Source: Geodermatophilaceae bacterium URHA0031 (lineage in GTDB: Bacteria > Actinomycetota > Actinomycetes > Mycobacteriales > Geodermatophilaceae). From it: DNA of 64,000 nt. This document shows positions 52,173 through 61,411 of the stretch, in pieces. Location of the stretch: assembly GCA_000620205.1 (NCBI GenBank), contig JHVP01000015.1:1-64000 (forward strand), read 5' to 3'. The notes below the pieces were generated by a model. It saw only the letters and a program-made list of their open reading frames with translations. It was not told the origin of the DNA and ran no database searches. Numbering within the stretch: position 1 is the stretch's first letter; the number at the start of each line of letters is the position of its first letter. The position numbers and the translations under genes are program-made.

Positions 52173-53384
52173 TCAGCCGGCGTAGGGGCGCTCGCGCGCC
52201 AGTTCCTCCTTGGCGACGCCCCGGATGTGGACCGCGTCGGGGCCGTCGACGATCCGCAGCGTGCGGGCGCTGGCGTAGAAGCGCGCCAGGATCGTGTCGT
52301 TGCTGACGCCGGCTCCGCCGTGCAGCTGGATGGCACGGTCGATCACGGCCAGGGCCACCCGCGGGGCGGCGACCTTGATCGCCGAGATCTCGGTGCGGGC
52401 ACCCTTCGCGCCGTACCGGTCGATCAGGTCGGCGGTCTGCAGCACGTAGAGCCGGGCCTGGTCGATCTCCATCCGGGACAGCGCGATCGACTCGCGGACG
52501 GTGCCCTGCTCGGCCAGCGGCCGGCCGAACGCCACCCGGGCCTTCGAGCGCTCGACCATCAGGGCCAGTGCCCGCTCGGCCATCCCGATCGCGCGCATGC
52601 AGTGGTGGATGCGGCCGGGCCCCAGTCGGGCCTGGGCGATCATGAAACCGTCACCCTCGCCGGAGAGGATGTTGGTCACCGGCACCCGGACGTCGGTGAA
52701 CCGCAGCTCGGAGTGCCCGTGCTGGTCCTGGTACCCGAAGACGGGCAGGTGCCGGATGATCTCCAGCCCGGGGGTGTCCCGCGGCACCAGCACCATCGAC
52801 TGCTGCCGGTGCGGCGCACCCTCGGGGTCGGTCTTGCCCATCACGATGAAGATCTGGCACCGCTCGTCGGCGGCCCCGCTGGTCCACCACTTGCGGCCGT
52901 TGATCACGTACTCGTCGCCGTCGCGCACGATCGAGGTCTGGATGTTGCGGGCGTCCGAGCTGGCGACGTCCGGCTCGGTCATGGCGAACCCGGACCGGAT
53001 CTCGCCCTCCAGCAGCGGCTGCAGCCAGCGGTCCTTCTGCTCCTGGGTGCCGAAGAGCATCAGGGTCTCCATGTTGCCGGTGTCGGGCGCACCGCAGTTG
53101 ATCGCCTCGGGGGCGATCGTGGGCGACCAGCCGGTGATCTCGGCGATGGAGGCGTACTCGAGGTTGGTCAGGCCGGCGAGCTCGTGGTGGAAGAGGTTCC
53201 ACAGGCCCCGCGCGCGGGCCTCCTTCTTGAGGTCCTCGAGGATCGGTGGGTGGCCGTGGTCGTCGTGGCCGCGCGCGGCGCGCCACTCGTCGTAGACGGA
53301 CTCAGCGGGGAAGACCTGGTCCCGCATGAAGTCCCACATCCGGCCACTGACGTCCTCGGCCTTGGCGGAGAGGGTGAAGTCCAT
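52173..53384 (-). CDS. Acyl-CoA dehydrogenase
   Basis: A 403-residue FAD enzyme, similar in type to ACAD10/11-like members. Motifs include [19 protein letters not shown] and [15 protein letters not shown] (FAD and acyl binding), [27 protein letters not shown], and [20 protein letters not shown] near the end. It catalyses the first step of beta-oxidation or a related alpha,beta-desaturation; chain length unknown. The ATG lies 6 bases after TAACGT, a leaderless arrangement. It stands alone, between two terminator hairpins. Confidence 0.92.
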   Translation of the reverse strand: MDFTLSAKAEDVSGRMWDFMRDQVFPAESVYDEWRAARGHDDHGHPPILEDLKKEARARGLWNLFHHELAGLTNLEYASIAEITGWSPTIAPEAINCGAPDTGNMETLMLFGTQEQKDRWLQPLLEGEIRSGFAMTEPDVASSDARNIQTSIVRDGDEYVINGRKWWTSGAADERCQIFIVMGKTDPEGAPHRQQSMVLVPRDTPGLEIIRHLPVFGYQDQHGHSELRFTDVRVPVTNILSGEGDGFMIAQARLGPGRIHHCMRAIGMAERALALMVERSKARVAFGRPLAEQGTVRESIALSRMEIDQARLYVLQTADLIDRYGAKGARTEISAIKVAAPRVALAVIDRAIQLHGGAGVSNDTILARFYASARTLRIVDGPDAVHIRGVAKEELARERPYAG

Positions 53385-53390
53385 GCCGGG

Positions 53391-53396
53391 ACGTTA
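53391..53396 (-). promoter_or_regulatory. Leaderless -10 element of the acyl-CoA dehydrogenase gene
   Basis: TAACGT on the minus strand, 6 bases before ATG 53384. Confidence 0.55.
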
Positions 53397-53449
53397 GCGC
53401 CGGACGGGGCGCGGGGCTCACGGGGGTGCGCGGCGGGGTGGACACGCAC

Positions 53450-53484
53450 GACCGCCCCGGACGCGAGCGGCGTCCGGGGCGGTC
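53450..53484 (-). terminator. Stem-loop terminator of the DUF4383 gene
   Basis: Perfect 15-base arms (GACCGCCCCGGACGC at 53450-53464 and its complement at 53470-53484) around GAGCG, 15 bases after the DUF4383 stop. It is the strongest hairpin in this region. Confidence 0.75.
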
Positions 53485-53499
53485 GGTGTCGCGCAGGTG

Positions 53500-53982
53500 T
53501 CAGCGGTTGGTGCGCAGCGAGTGGTCGGCGCCGCGCTCGGTCCGGACCGTGCGCACCGTGCCCAGCGCGATGACCAGGCCGACCAGCGCCGTCACCAGGT
53601 GCAGGACGTTGTCCGCCCAGTTCAGGTTCAGGAAGTCCCAGTCCTCGTCGATGGCGAAGAGGCCGTACACGAACGCCGCGCCGTAGCCCACCGCGAGCAG
53701 CCAGCCGTAGGTGCGGGCACCTGCGAGCGTGCGGGACAGGGCGATGCCGGCCACGCCGACCAGGATGTGCACGACGTTGTGCATCGGGTTGATCATGAAC
53801 CCGAGGAGGGTCTCGTCGTGCTCCATCGGCATGCCGTGGGCGTTGCCGAAGAAGTCGCCGAAACCGGTGATGAAGAAGCCGATGATGCCGATCAGCGTGT
53901 AGATCACGCCGAAGGCCAGTGCCAGCTGCTGGGGCCAGGTCATGCCCCGCGAGCCGGCGCCGGGGAGGTCTGCTGTGGACAC
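53500..53982 (-). CDS. DUF4383-family membrane protein
   Basis: A 160-residue protein with four membrane segments (about 18-40, 62-82, 90-110 and 122-142). The family pattern is an early LALAFGVIYTLIGIIGFF helix, INPMHNVVHILVGVAG with a buried His pair, and LNWADNVLHLVTALVGL. Function unknown. GTG 53982 has GGAGAG 4 bases upstream. It has its own terminator. Confidence 0.87.
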   Translation of the reverse strand: MSTADLPGAGSRGMTWPQQLALAFGVIYTLIGIIGFFITGFGDFFGNAHGMPMEHDETLLGFMINPMHNVVHILVGVAGIALSRTLAGARTYGWLLAVGYGAAFVYGLFAIDEDWDFLNLNWADNVLHLVTALVGLVIALGTVRTVRTERGADHSLRTNR

Positions 53983-54047
53983 GGTTCTCTCCAGTGCGTC
54001 GCGCCCGCCATGCGCTTGACGGGCACCCGCCGGGTACCCCGCCGCTC

Positions 54048-54061
54048 CCGTTCCGGAACGG
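54048..54061. repeat. Perfect 14-base palindrome between DUF4383 and carbamoyltransferase genes
   Basis: CCGTTCCGGAACGG in the 112-base gap. It is 66 bases upstream of the DUF4383 start and just downstream of the carbamoyltransferase stop at 54095. It may be an operator or a small terminator stem. Confidence 0.45.
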
Positions 54062-54094
54062 CGGGCGCCGGTACGTGTGGCGAACCGTGACCTG

Positions 54095-55744
54095 TCAGGC
54101 CGGCCGGGGGGTGGCCTTCGGACGGCGGACGACGAACGGGCCGATGGCCAGCAGGTCGACCGGGGCGGAACCGAAGCACTCCAGCGCGTCCCGCGGGTCG
54201 TCGACCATCGGCCGGCCGGCGGTGTTCAGGCTGGTGTTGACCACCACGGGCAGCCCGGTGCGCCGTTCGAACGCGGAGATCATCCGGTGCACCAGGGGCT
54301 GGGTGTCCGGGTCGATCGTCTGGATCCGCGCCGTCCCGTCGACGTGGGTGACGGTGGGGATGCGGTCCCGCCACTCCGGGGCCACGTCGTGCACGAAGAG
54401 CATGTAGGGCGAGGGGATCGGGCCGCGGCTGAAGATCTCCGGCGCCTTCTCCAGCAGCACCATCGGCGCCACCGGGCGGAACTGCTCGCGGCCCTTCACG
54501 TCGTTCATCCGCTCGAGGTTGGCCTCGAAGCCGGGGTGGGCCATCAGCGAGCGGTGGCCCAGCGCGCGGGGGCCGTACTCGCTGCGGCCCTGGAACCAGG
54601 CGACGATCCCGTTGTCGGCCAGCACCTCGGCGACGACCTCGGCGACGTCGTCGGGGCGCTCGTAGTCGATGGCGGCGGTGATGAGGACCTGCTCGATCTG
54701 CTCGTCGCTCCACCCCCGGCCCAGCGCCGCCCCGGGCATCGGCTGGGTGTCCTCGCCGAGCTCGCGGGCCACGTGCAGGGCGGCGCCGAGCGCCGTCCCG
54801 GAGTCACCGGCGGCCGGCTGCACCCACACCTGCTCGAACGGGCTCTCGGCGAGGATGCGGGTGTTGGCCACGCAGTTCAGGGCCGTGCCGCCGGCCAGGG
54901 TGAGGACCCGGTCACCGGTCTGCTCGTGCACCCAGCGGGCCAGGTCGATGAGCACCTCCTCCAGGCGCTGCTGCACGCTGGCGGCAAGGTCGGCGTGGTC
55001 GGAGGTCCACGCGTCGCCCTTGCCGAGGCGCGGGGCGAACCCGGTGTAGTCGATCTTCTCGGTCCGGAAGCCGCCGTCGTCGGTGGCGCGGATCAGCTCC
55101 GACAGCTCGCCGACGAAGCGCGGCTTGCCGTAGGAGGCCATCGCCATGACCTTGAACTCGTCGGAGCTGCGCAGGAAGCCCAGGTGGTCGGTGAGGTCCT
55201 CGTACATGAGGCCCAGCGAGTGCGGCAGTGCCTGGCCGGCGAGCACCTCCAGCTGCCCGTCGACGTAGCGGCCGGCCAGGTGGCTGTGCGCCTCGCCGCG
55301 GCCGTCGAGCACGAGCACCGAGTTCTCCCGCTGCGGCGCGGCGAGGCCGGCCGAGGCGGCGTGGGCCACGTGGTGCCTGACGAACCGGACCTTGGCCGGG
55401 TCGAGGCCGGGCAGGGCGTGGGCGAGGAAGTCCGGCGCCATCTCGGCGTACCTCTTGCGCATGACGTCGCCGTCGTCGAACAGGCCGGACTTCTCCGGGG
55501 TGCCCATCAGCGCCGGGTCGAAGGAGTAGGCGACGGCGTCGAGCTCCTCGGGCCGGATGCCGGCCTCCGCCAGGCACCACGCCGCGGACAGCTCGGGCAG
55601 CTCCCAGGCGCTCCAGGGCAGCGGGCGCTTGCCGTGCTTGCGCCGGCTGAAGCGCTCCTCCTCGGCAGCGGCCACGACCCTGCCGTCGACGACCAGGGCG
55701 GCCGACGGGTCGTGGTAGATGGCGTTGATGCCCAGGACCTTCAC
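54095..55744 (-). CDS. NodU/CmcH-type carbamoyltransferase
   Basis: A 549-residue O-carbamoyltransferase. The N-terminal Kae1-like domain begins MKVLGINAIYHDPSAALVVDG with EEERFSRRKH and VRHHVAHAASAG (metal His pair). The C-terminal YrdC-related domain has GRSEYGPRALGHRSLMAHP and VNTSLNTAGRPMVDDP. It transfers a carbamoyl group from carbamoyl phosphate through carbamoyl-adenylate to an acceptor hydroxyl in sugars, nod factors or antibiotics. No sugar-tailoring or antibiotic genes lie nearby, so the acceptor is unknown. GTG 55744 has GAGGAG upstream. Confidence 0.93.
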   Translation of the reverse strand: MKVLGINAIYHDPSAALVVDGRVVAAAEEERFSRRKHGKRPLPWSAWELPELSAAWCLAEAGIRPEELDAVAYSFDPALMGTPEKSGLFDDGDVMRKRYAEMAPDFLAHALPGLDPAKVRFVRHHVAHAASAGLAAPQRENSVLVLDGRGEAHSHLAGRYVDGQLEVLAGQALPHSLGLMYEDLTDHLGFLRSSDEFKVMAMASYGKPRFVGELSELIRATDDGGFRTEKIDYTGFAPRLGKGDAWTSDHADLAASVQQRLEEVLIDLARWVHEQTGDRVLTLAGGTALNCVANTRILAESPFEQVWVQPAAGDSGTALGAALHVARELGEDTQPMPGAALGRGWSDEQIEQVLITAAIDYERPDDVAEVVAEVLADNGIVAWFQGRSEYGPRALGHRSLMAHPGFEANLERMNDVKGREQFRPVAPMVLLEKAPEIFSRGPIPSPYMLFVHDVAPEWRDRIPTVTHVDGTARIQTIDPDTQPLVHRMISAFERRTGLPVVVNTSLNTAGRPMVDDPRDALECFGSAPVDLLAIGPFVVRRPKATPRPA

Positions 55745-55832
55745 GTGCGCACTCCTCTCGGCCGGACGAGTTCCGCCCGGTCCACGTCCATGATCACGTG
55801 GACCCCGGCGCTCCGCAGGTCGGGGCGCCGCG

Positions 55833-57560
55833 TCACCCCCCGGTGCGCTCGCTGAGCAGGTGGTGGTCCAGCACGGCCTGCAGCCCGAGCGTCTTGTAGC
55901 CGACCTCCTCGAAGAGGACGACGACCCGGTCCTCCTCGTGCCGCATCACCACGCCCGGGCCCCACTCGGTGTGCTCGACGGCGGTGTCCACCGGGAACGG
56001 GTGGTCACCGTCGACCACCGGGTCGGCGTGCTCGTACGCCGACCCGGAGCTGCAGGTGTCGCAGTTGCCGCACGGCTCGTCGAGCTGCTCGCCGAAGTAG
56101 CCGAGCAGGAACTGCCGCCGGCAGCGGGTGGTGTCGGCGTAGCCGCGCATCATCTCGATCCGGCTCTCGTCGACCCGGACGTGCTGCTCGGCCAGCTCGC
56201 GGGCGGCTGCGGCGGCCTCGCCGGCGGCGGGCGCGTCCGGGGCCGGGGACGCCGTCCCGTCGTCGTCCAGGACGACGGCGCCGGCCTGCTCGAGCAGGTT
56301 GAGGTCGCGGACCAGCGGGGTGGCGGGCCGGCCGGTCTCCTCGCGCAGCTCGGTGACGTCCACGCCGTCCAGGCCGGCCGCGACACCGGCCTGCACCAGG
56401 CCGGCGACCTCCTGCAGCTCCTCCTCGGCCGGTGCGCCGGCGGCGAAGAACTTCCGGATGCCCAGGTCCTCCTGCCGGTAGACCAGGACGGCGACCGCGG
56501 GCTCGCCGTCCCGCCCGGCCCGGCCGATCTCCTGGTAGTAGCTGTCGATCGAGTCGGCGGGCTCGGCGTGCACGACGAAGCGGGTCTCCGGCTTGTCGAT
56601 GCCCATGCCGAAGGCGGTGGTGGCGACGACGACGTCCAGCTCGTCGTCCATGAACTGCCGCTGCACCTCCTCGCGGTCGCTCTTCCTCAGGCCGGCGTGG
56701 TAGGCGGCGGCGCGGAGCCCCCGGCCGGTGAGCGCCTCGGCGAACTCCTCGGTGCCCCGGCGGGTGGCGCTGTAGAGGATCCCGGTGCCCTGCCGGCCGA
56801 GCTCGGTGACCCGGTCCAGCACGGCGGTGTGCTTGCCGTGCGCGTCGGCGTGGTGCTCGACCTCCAGCCGGATCTCCGGGCGGTCGAACCCGGCGACGAC
56901 GACCGTCGGCTCGGTCATCTCCAGCCGCTCGAGGATCTCGGCGCGCACCGGGGGCGCCGCGGTGGCGGTGAGGGCGAGCACCGTCGGGTGCCCGAGCTGC
57001 TGCACCACGCCGCCGAGCCGCAGGTAGTCCGGGCGGAAGTCGTGCCCCCAGGCGGAGACGCAGTGCGCCTCGTCGACGACGAACAGCGCCGGCGCCGCCG
57101 TCCGGATGGCCTCGACGACCTCCGGCTTGGCCAGCTGCTCGGGGGCGAGGAAGCAGAAGCGGACCGTTCCATCCCGCATGCCGTCCAGCACCGCCTGGTG
57201 CTCCAGCGCGGACAGCCCGGAGTTGAGCTCCGCGGCCCGGCCGACGGCCTCCTCCCCGAGCTCCTCCAGCCGCTGCACCTGGTCCCGCTGCAGGGCGATG
57301 AGCGGCGAGACGATCACGACCGGGCCGTCGAGCAGCAGCCCCGCGACCGTGTAGACGGCGGACTTGCCGGCGCCGGAGGGCAGCACGGCGAGGGTGTCCC
57401 GGCCGGCCGCGACGGCCTGCATGGCCGCTTCCTGGCCGGGCCGGAACTCGGTGAACCCCAGGACGTCGCGGGCCGTCCCCCGGATCCGGCGGGTGCGCAC
57501 GGACGCCGAGCCGCCGGCCTTGGTCGCGGGGTCGGCGGGACGCTGGGCGGTCGCTGTCAC
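55833..57560 (-). CDS. recQ: RecQ-family ATP-dependent DNA helicase
   Basis: A 575-residue RecQ helicase. Motif I is [10 protein letters not shown] (Ala where PTGGGKS is usual), motif [19 protein letters not shown], motif [13 protein letters not shown], motif [18 protein letters not shown] and motif [14 protein letters not shown]. The zinc-binding RecQ-Ct segment ends [12 protein letters not shown]. No HRDC domain follows. Instead a 65-residue tail ([29 protein letters not shown]) resembles the short actinobacterial RecQ ending. It unwinds DNA 3' to 5' in repair. GTG 57560 is chosen; start not certain. Confidence 0.93.
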   Translation of the reverse strand: MTATAQRPADPATKAGGSASVRTRRIRGTARDVLGFTEFRPGQEAAMQAVAAGRDTLAVLPSGAGKSAVYTVAGLLLDGPVVIVSPLIALQRDQVQRLEELGEEAVGRAAELNSGLSALEHQAVLDGMRDGTVRFCFLAPEQLAKPEVVEAIRTAAPALFVVDEAHCVSAWGHDFRPDYLRLGGVVQQLGHPTVLALTATAAPPVRAEILERLEMTEPTVVVAGFDRPEIRLEVEHHADAHGKHTAVLDRVTELGRQGTGILYSATRRGTEEFAEALTGRGLRAAAYHAGLRKSDREEVQRQFMDDELDVVVATTAFGMGIDKPETRFVVHAEPADSIDSYYQEIGRAGRDGEPAVAVLVYRQEDLGIRKFFAAGAPAEEELQEVAGLVQAGVAAGLDGVDVTELREETGRPATPLVRDLNLLEQAGAVVLDDDGTASPAPDAPAAGEAAAAARELAEQHVRVDESRIEMMRGYADTTRCRRQFLLGYFGEQLDEPCGNCDTCSSGSAYEHADPVVDGDHPFPVDTAVEHTEWGPGVVMRHEEDRVVVLFEEVGYKTLGLQAVLDHHLLSERTGG

Positions 57561-57644
57561 CGACGCCGTCTTCCCGGCCCCTGAGATCGACAAACCAGAT
57601 CGTGCACCACCGGTCGCCCGGGCGGGCCGCGCGACCCGGCCGAC

Positions 57645-57650
57645 TACCGT
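57645..57650 (+). promoter_or_regulatory. Leaderless -10 element of the Mop-domain gene
   Basis: TACCGT, 6 bases before GTG 57657. Confidence 0.55.
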
Positions 57651-57656
57651 GCGCTC

Positions 57657-58049
57657 GTGCCCACCTCCTACCGGATCGCCGAGGCCGCCGCGCTGCTCGG
57701 CGTCAGCGACGACACCGTCCGCCGCTGGATCGACAGCGACCGGTTGTCGGCCACCCGTGCATCCGGTCCGGCGCAGGTCGACGGCGCCGACCTCGCCCGG
57801 GTCGCCACCGAGCTGCACCCCGCTCCGCAGCCGGGCACCACCCGGTCGTCGTCCGCCCGCAACCGGCTGACCGGCATCGTCACCCGCGTCGTCCGGGACA
57901 CCGTGATGGCCCAGGTGGAGATCCAGGCGGGCCCGTTCCGGCTGGTCTCGCTGATGTCCCGCGAGGCGGCCGACGAGCTCGGCCTCGAGGTCGGCGTGCG
58001 GGCCGTCGCGACCGTCAAGGCCACCCAGGTCAGCGTCGACGTGCCGTGA
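57657..58049 (+). CDS. HTH-Mop (molybdenum-pterin-binding) protein
   Basis: A 130-residue protein. Residues 3-50 are an excisionase/MerR-like helix-turn-helix ([21 protein letters not shown]). Residues 65-130 are a TOBE/Mop domain ([46 protein letters not shown]) that binds molybdate. It may sense or store molybdate and control the mod genes that follow, by analogy with ModE. The HTH is not ModE-like, so the DNA target is open. Leaderless GTG start. Confidence 0.85.
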   Translation: MPTSYRIAEAAALLGVSDDTVRRWIDSDRLSATRASGPAQVDGADLARVATELHPAPQPGTTRSSSARNRLTGIVTRVVRDTVMAQVEIQAGPFRLVSLMSREAADELGLEVGVRAVATVKATQVSVDVP

Positions 58050-58068
58050 GGAGCGGAGCGAGCGCGCA

Positions 58069-58554
58069 TTGCCAGGTCGTCGTGCCGTGAGGGCGCTGGC
58101 CCTGGCGATCACGGTGCTGCTGCTGGCCGGCTGCGGGGCCGACGACGGGGCGGACGAGGAGCTGACCGGCACCGTCACCGTCCTGGCGGACACCTCGCTC
58201 ACCGACGTCTTCACCGCGCTCGGGCAGCAGCTGGAGGGCGACCACCCCGGGCTCGACGTGCGGTTCGACTTCGCCGCCAGCGCCGACCTGGCCCAGCAGC
58301 TGACCGACGGCACCCCGGCCGACGTCTTCGCCGCCGCGGGCACCGACCCGATGGACGTGGTGACGAACAACGGCATCGTCTCCACGGCGCCGACCCTGTT
58401 CGCGACCGACGACCGGACCGGGGACCTCGTCGGCTACCCGATCTGCACGCTCACCGACGCCCCGAACCCGGACGGCGCGCTGGCGTTCGTCGAACTGGTG
58501 GTGTCCGACGCCGGGCAGCAGGCCCTGACCGACGCCGGCTTCACGATCCCCTGA
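58069..58554 (+). CDS. Internally shortened ModA-like lipoprotein
   Basis: A 161-residue lipoprotein (signal peptide ending [10 protein letters not shown]22). It aligns with the full-length ModA downstream at both ends: [19 protein letters not shown] and [19 protein letters not shown] at the start, and [20 protein letters not shown] and [13 protein letters not shown] at the end. About 100 residues in the middle are missing without a frameshift. That segment supplies much of the second lobe, so normal molybdate binding is doubtful. It could be a decaying duplicate, a binding subunit of altered function or a regulator lipoprotein. TTG 58069 and GTG 58087 are both possible starts. Confidence 0.75.
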   Translation: MPGRRAVRALALAITVLLLAGCGADDGADEELTGTVTVLADTSLTDVFTALGQQLEGDHPGLDVRFDFAASADLAQQLTDGTPADVFAAAGTDPMDVVTNNGIVSTAPTLFATDDRTGDLVGYPICTLTDAPNPDGALAFVELVVSDAGQQALTDAGFTIP

Positions 58555-58579
58555 GCGACGAACGCCCTTGAACGACGAA

Positions 58580-58601
58580 CGCCAAAAGCGCGCTTTTGGC
58601 G
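58580..58601. repeat. Perfect 22-base palindrome upstream of modA
   Basis: CGCCAAAA-GCGCGC-TTTTGGCG, self-complementary, with the same outer eight bases on each side as the palindrome at 49370. A direct repeat GACGAACGCC (58557-58566 and 58574-58583) overlaps its left edge. It lies 90 bases before the modA start. Confidence 0.8.
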
Positions 58602-58690
58602 AAGGCAGCGCTCCGCAGATGCGGCTGCTGATGAGCTATGGTCCCGCAGGCGCGGCCACCACCCGGTCGGCCGGCGTCCGAGGAGGACCT

Positions 58691-59500
58691 GTGCGGAAGT
58701 CCCGAGCACTGCTCGTGCTGCCCGTCGTCGCGGCGGTGGGCCTGACCGCGTGCGGCGGCCCCGCGTCGGGCACCGCAGCCGGGACGGCGTCCTCCTCGTC
58801 GTCCGCCGGCGGTGACCTGAGCGGCACGCTGACGGTGTTCGCCGCCGCCTCGCTGACCGATGTCTTCGGTGACCTCGGCGACCAGCTGATGGCCGAGAAC
58901 CCCGATCTCGACGTGCAGTTCAACTTCGCCGGCAGCTCCGCGCTGGCCACCCAGCTCACCCAGGGCGCCCCGGCCGACGTGTTCGCCTCGGCCAACGAGA
59001 AGCAGATGACCGTGGTCACCGACGCCGGCCTGCAGGCCGCCGACCCGGCCGTCTTCACCGAGAACGTGCTGGAGATCGCGGTGCCGAAGGGCAACCCCGG
59101 CAACGTCACCGGCCTGGCCGACTTCGGCGACGCCGACCTCACCCTGGCCGTCTGCGCCGCCGACGTCCCGTGCGGTGCCGCGGCGGCCGCCGTGTTCGCC
59201 GACGCCGGGATCACCGCGCAGCCGGACACCGAGGAGGAGGACGTCAAGGCGGCGCTCACCAAGGTGCAGCTCGGCGAGGTCGACGCGGCGCTGGTCTACG
59301 CCACCGACGTGCAGGCGGCCGGCTCCGACGTCGAGGGGATCCCCTTCCCCGAGGCCGAGCAGGAGGTCAACGACTACCCGATCTGCGTGCTGAAGGCCGC
59401 CCCCAATGCCGCGGCCGGGCAGGCGTTCGTGGACCTGGTGCAGTCCGACGCCGGGCAGCAGGCGCTGGCCGACGCGGGGTTCCGTGCGCCGACGTCCTGA
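58691..59500 (+). CDS. modA: Molybdate ABC transporter substrate-binding lipoprotein
   Basis: A 269-residue ModA. The signal peptide ends VGLTACGG (C21), with a Ser/Gly-rich linker. The binding domain has TVFAAASLTDVFGDLGDQL, FNFAGSSALATQLTQGAPAD and QLGEVDAALVYATDVQAAG. It captures molybdate (perhaps tungstate) outside the membrane and feeds ModBC. GTG 58691 has AGGAGG 4 bases upstream. modB begins 17 bases inside its end. No other binding protein for this transporter is seen apart from the shortened twin upstream. Confidence 0.95.
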   Translation: MRKSRALLVLPVVAAVGLTACGGPASGTAAGTASSSSSAGGDLSGTLTVFAAASLTDVFGDLGDQLMAENPDLDVQFNFAGSSALATQLTQGAPADVFASANEKQMTVVTDAGLQAADPAVFTENVLEIAVPKGNPGNVTGLADFGDADLTLAVCAADVPCGAAAAAVFADAGITAQPDTEEEDVKAALTKVQLGEVDAALVYATDVQAAGSDVEGIPFPEAEQEVNDYPICVLKAAPNAAAGQAFVDLVQSDAGQQALADAGFRAPTS

Positions 59501-60299
59501 TCCCGGGGTCCCGCTCCCCCTGCTCGTCCCGGCGCTGCTCGCGGTCGCCTTCCTGGTGCTGCCGCTGGTGGGGCTGGTGGTCCGGGCGCCGTGGTCGTCG
59601 ATCGGTCCGCAGCTGGCGCAGCCGGAGGTCGGTCAGGCACTGCGGCTGTCGCTGGTCACGGCGTCGCTGGCCACCGTGGTGTCGCTGGTGCTCGGCGTCC
59701 CGCTGGCCTGGGTGCTGGCCCGCTCGCGGATCCGCGGCCGGTCGGTGCTGCGCGCGCTCGTGACCGTGCCGCTGGTGCTGCCACCGGTGGTCGGGGGCGT
59801 GGCGCTGTTCCTGGTCCTCGGCCGGAACGGGCTGCTCGGCCGGCCGCTGTACGAGCACCTGGGGATCACGATCCCGTTCACCACGACCGCGGTGGTGATC
59901 GCCGAGACCTTCGTGGCCATGCCGTTCCTGGTGATCAGCGTCGAGGGCGCCCTGCGCGCCGCCGACGCCCGCTTCGAGGACGCCGCCGCCACGCTGGGCG
60001 CCGACCGGTGGACGACGTTCCGCCGGGTCACCCTGCCGCTGGTCGCCCCCGGGATCGCGGCGGGCGCGGTGCTCTGCTGGGCCCGGGCGCTCGGCGAGTT
60101 CGGGGCGACGATCACCTTCGCCGGCAACTTCCCCGGTACCACCCAGACCATGCCGCTGGCGGTCTACCTGGCGCTGCAGCGCGACCCGGAGGCGGCGATC
60201 GTCCTGTCGCTGGTGCTGCTGGCGGTCTCCCTGGGCACCCTGCTGCTGCTCCGCGACCGCTGGCTCGGCCGTGGCTCGGGTCAGGGCATCGCGGCGTGA
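59484..60299 (+). CDS. modB: Molybdate ABC transporter permease
   Basis: A 271-residue permease with about six membrane spans. The EAA loop reads EDAAATLGADRWTTFRRVTLPL, and RALGEFGATITFAGNFPGTTQTMP follows as in ModB. Two copies form the channel with ModC. GTG 59484 lies within the modA end (17-base overlap); translation is coupled. The stop overlaps the modC GTG. Confidence 0.94.
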   Translation: MRRRPDPGVPLPLLVPALLAVAFLVLPLVGLVVRAPWSSIGPQLAQPEVGQALRLSLVTASLATVVSLVLGVPLAWVLARSRIRGRSVLRALVTVPLVLPPVVGGVALFLVLGRNGLLGRPLYEHLGITIPFTTTAVVIAETFVAMPFLVISVEGALRAADARFEDAAATLGADRWTTFRRVTLPLVAPGIAAGAVLCWARALGEFGATITFAGNFPGTTQTMPLAVYLALQRDPEAAIVLSLVLLAVSLGTLLLLRDRWLGRGSGQGIAA

Positions 60300-61342
60300 C
60301 CCTCGAGGCGCACGTCGTCGTCCAGCGCGGGTCGCTGGGGGTGGACGTCGAGCTCTCGGTCGGGGACGGCGAGGTGCTCGCCGTCCTCGGCCCGAACGGC
60401 GCGGGCAAGTCCACGGTCCTGCGGGTGCTGGCCGGGCTGCTGCCCCCGGACGCCGGCCGGGTGGTCGTGGACCAGGAGGTCTGGGACTCGACCGACCGGC
60501 ACGTGCCGCCGCACCAGCGCTCGCTCGGCATGGTGTTCCAGGACCACCTGCTCTTCCCGCACCTGTCGATCACCGAGAACGTGGCCTTCGGGCTCCGGTC
60601 GCGGGGGATGCGCCGGGTCCCGGCCCGGGCGGCGGCCGGGCCGTGGCTGGACCGGGTGGGCCTGGCCGGGCTCGGCGACCGCCGCCCCGGGGAGCTCTCC
60701 GGCGGGCAGGCGCAGCGCGCGGCGCTCGCCCGGGCGCTGGTCGGCGACCCGCGGGTGCTGCTGCTGGACGAGCCGATGTCCGCGCTCGATGCCCGCACCC
60801 GGCTCGCCGTGCGCGCCGAGCTGCACCGGCACCTCGGCGACTACGCCGGCAGCGCCGTGCTGGTCACCCACGACCCGATCGACGCGATGGCGCTGGCCGA
60901 CCGGGTGGTGGTGGTCGAGGACGGCCGGGTGGTGCAGGCCGGCACCCCGGCCGAGGTCGCCCGCCGGCCGCGCACCGACTACGTGGCCCGGCTGGTCGGG
61001 CTGGTGCTGCTGCCGGGCACCGGGACCGGTGCGCAGGTCGCCCTGGACGGCGGTGGGCTGGTGGCGATCGCGGAGGACGCCGCCGGGCCGGTGTTCGTCG
61101 CCGTCCGGCCCGAGTCGGTGGCGCTGTACCTGGAGCGCCCGGCGGGGAGCCCGCGCAACGTCTGGCCGCTGCGGCTGGTGGCGGCCACCCCGCACGGCTC
61201 GGTGGTCCGCTGCGACCTGACCGGCGAGGTGCCGCTGACCGCGGACGTCACGGCGACGTCCTTCGCCGAGCTCGGCCTGGCCCCCGGCGCGGACGTGTGG
61301 GCCTCGGTCAAGGCGTCCGAGGTCGCCGTCTACACCCGCTGA
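60296..61342 (+). CDS. modC: Molybdate ABC transporter ATP-binding protein
   Basis: A 348-residue ATPase. Walker A is GPNGAGKST, the signature LSGGQAQRAALARAL and Walker B VLLLDEPMSALD. The last 80 residues are a TOBE domain that can bind molybdate and inhibit uptake in trans. Two identical palindromes follow the stop. GTG start overlaps the modB stop (GTGA). Confidence 0.95.
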   Translation: MTLEAHVVVQRGSLGVDVELSVGDGEVLAVLGPNGAGKSTVLRVLAGLLPPDAGRVVVDQEVWDSTDRHVPPHQRSLGMVFQDHLLFPHLSITENVAFGLRSRGMRRVPARAAAGPWLDRVGLAGLGDRRPGELSGGQAQRAALARALVGDPRVLLLDEPMSALDARTRLAVRAELHRHLGDYAGSAVLVTHDPIDAMALADRVVVVEDGRVVQAGTPAEVARRPRTDYVARLVGLVLLPGTGTGAQVALDGGGLVAIAEDAAGPVFVAVRPESVALYLERPAGSPRNVWPLRLVAATPHGSVVRCDLTGEVPLTADVTATSFAELGLAPGADVWASVKASEVAVYTR

Positions 61343-61350
61343 CGTCGCAA

Positions 61351-61392
61351 GGTTTCGGCGCCGAAACCCGCCCCGGTTTCGGCGCCGAAACC
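61351..61392. repeat. Two identical 18-base palindromes in tandem after modC
   Basis: GGTTTCGGCGCCGAAACC at 61351-61368 and again at 61375-61392, separated by CGCCCC. Each is fully self-complementary. In RNA each copy could fold alone, or the outer arms could pair in one long stem. They begin 9 bases after the modC stop and end 20 bases before the nucleotidyltransferase start. Confidence 0.85.
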
Positions 61393-61411
61393 TGATGAGG
61401 GGTCTGGCAGG

